Notes under the pieces: model-generated
Database searches by the model: none
Seen by the model: only the letters and a program-made list of their open reading frames with translations
Told to the model about the DNA's origin: nothing
Program-made: the position numbers and the translations under genes
In this document: positions 33,530-33,556 of the stretch, one piece after another
Layout of the letters: each line of letters begins with the position of its first letter
Numbering within the stretch: the stretch's first letter is position 1
Origin: an uncultured Planctomycetia bacterium
GTDB lineage: Bacteria; Planctomycetota; UBA1135; GCA-002686595
Assembly: GCA_938003765.1 (NCBI GenBank)
Contig: CALKYE010000136.1
Span: 1-33,556 of the forward strand
Direction: 5' to 3'
DNA: 33,556 nt

Positions 33530-33556
33530 TCAGTTCTTCACGCCCAAGAGCAGTCG
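33530..33556 (-). CDS. Possible 3' end of a minus-strand gene (fragment)
   Basis: Read on the minus strand, the last 27 bases give RLLLGVKN and a TGA stop with no earlier stop in that frame. A convergent gene could therefore end here, seven bases from the stop of the previous gene. That spacing is typical of this compact genome, but eight residues are too few for identification. Confidence 0.2.
   Translation of the reverse strand, partial: RLLLGVKN

Overview
The window is GC-rich DNA (about 70% by eye) from a bacterium, tightly packed with 26 convincing protein genes. I see no tRNA, rRNA, insertion sequence, prophage or CRISPR array. No gene-free stretch exceeds about 220 bases. The best guess for the host is a planctomycete-like bacterium. 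The reasons are a secreted FG-GAP/VCBS propeller protein, a metzincin fused to a beta-helix with a distinctive C-terminal domain that I associate from memory with deep-sea/marine Planctomycetota proteomes, the mix of housekeeping genes, and start codons that almost never have a Shine-Dalgarno sequence. This assignment is inference; no marker rRNA is present.

Layout. 1-5400: a small membrane protein, then two exported proteins, one a 14-repeat FG-GAP protein and one a metzincin plus beta-helix protein. 5400-9000: a Nudix hydrolase, a HerA-like ATPase and a convergent GNAT acetyltransferase. 9050-12950: the protein quality-control set tig-clpP-clpX, with a striking series of hairpins between tig and clpP and a terminator-like hairpin between clpP and clpX. 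12970-17180: a TMTC-like membrane TPR protein, divergent from an NrnB-type DHH phosphoesterase that is coupled to an RlmN-type radical SAM methyltransferase. 17260-19920 (minus strand): an aldehyde-dehydrogenase-like protein lacking its catalytic residues, followed by L-lysine 6-aminotransferase. 19920-23100: rnpA-yidD, a beta-propeller lipoprotein and an ArsB/SLC13-type permease. 23100-27390 (minus strand): a MoxR-DUF58-transglutaminase operon. 27500-33522: a five-gene operon of an amine-dehydrogenase/DapB-like enzyme, an alpha-oxoamine synthase, LysA, a class A beta-lactamase-fold serine hydrolase and a carboxypeptidase-regulatory-like domain protein.

Expression logic. Seven gene junctions are four-base ATGA or GTGA overlaps (16081, 20452, 25266, 26414, 29643, 30911, 32185), so translational coupling is the main operon device here. 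At least five operon-leading or independent genes carry a TAGNNT hexamer 7-10 bases before ATG. That is where a -10 element would sit if the transcript began at or just before the start codon, which suggests leaderless transcription.

The most interesting items are the coupled amine dehydrogenase/oxoamine synthase/LysA cluster, the dead aldehyde dehydrogenase paired with lysine aminotransferase, the TAGNNT leaderless promoter pattern, the structured tig-clpP leader, and the C-terminal sorting-like domain of the metzincin protein.
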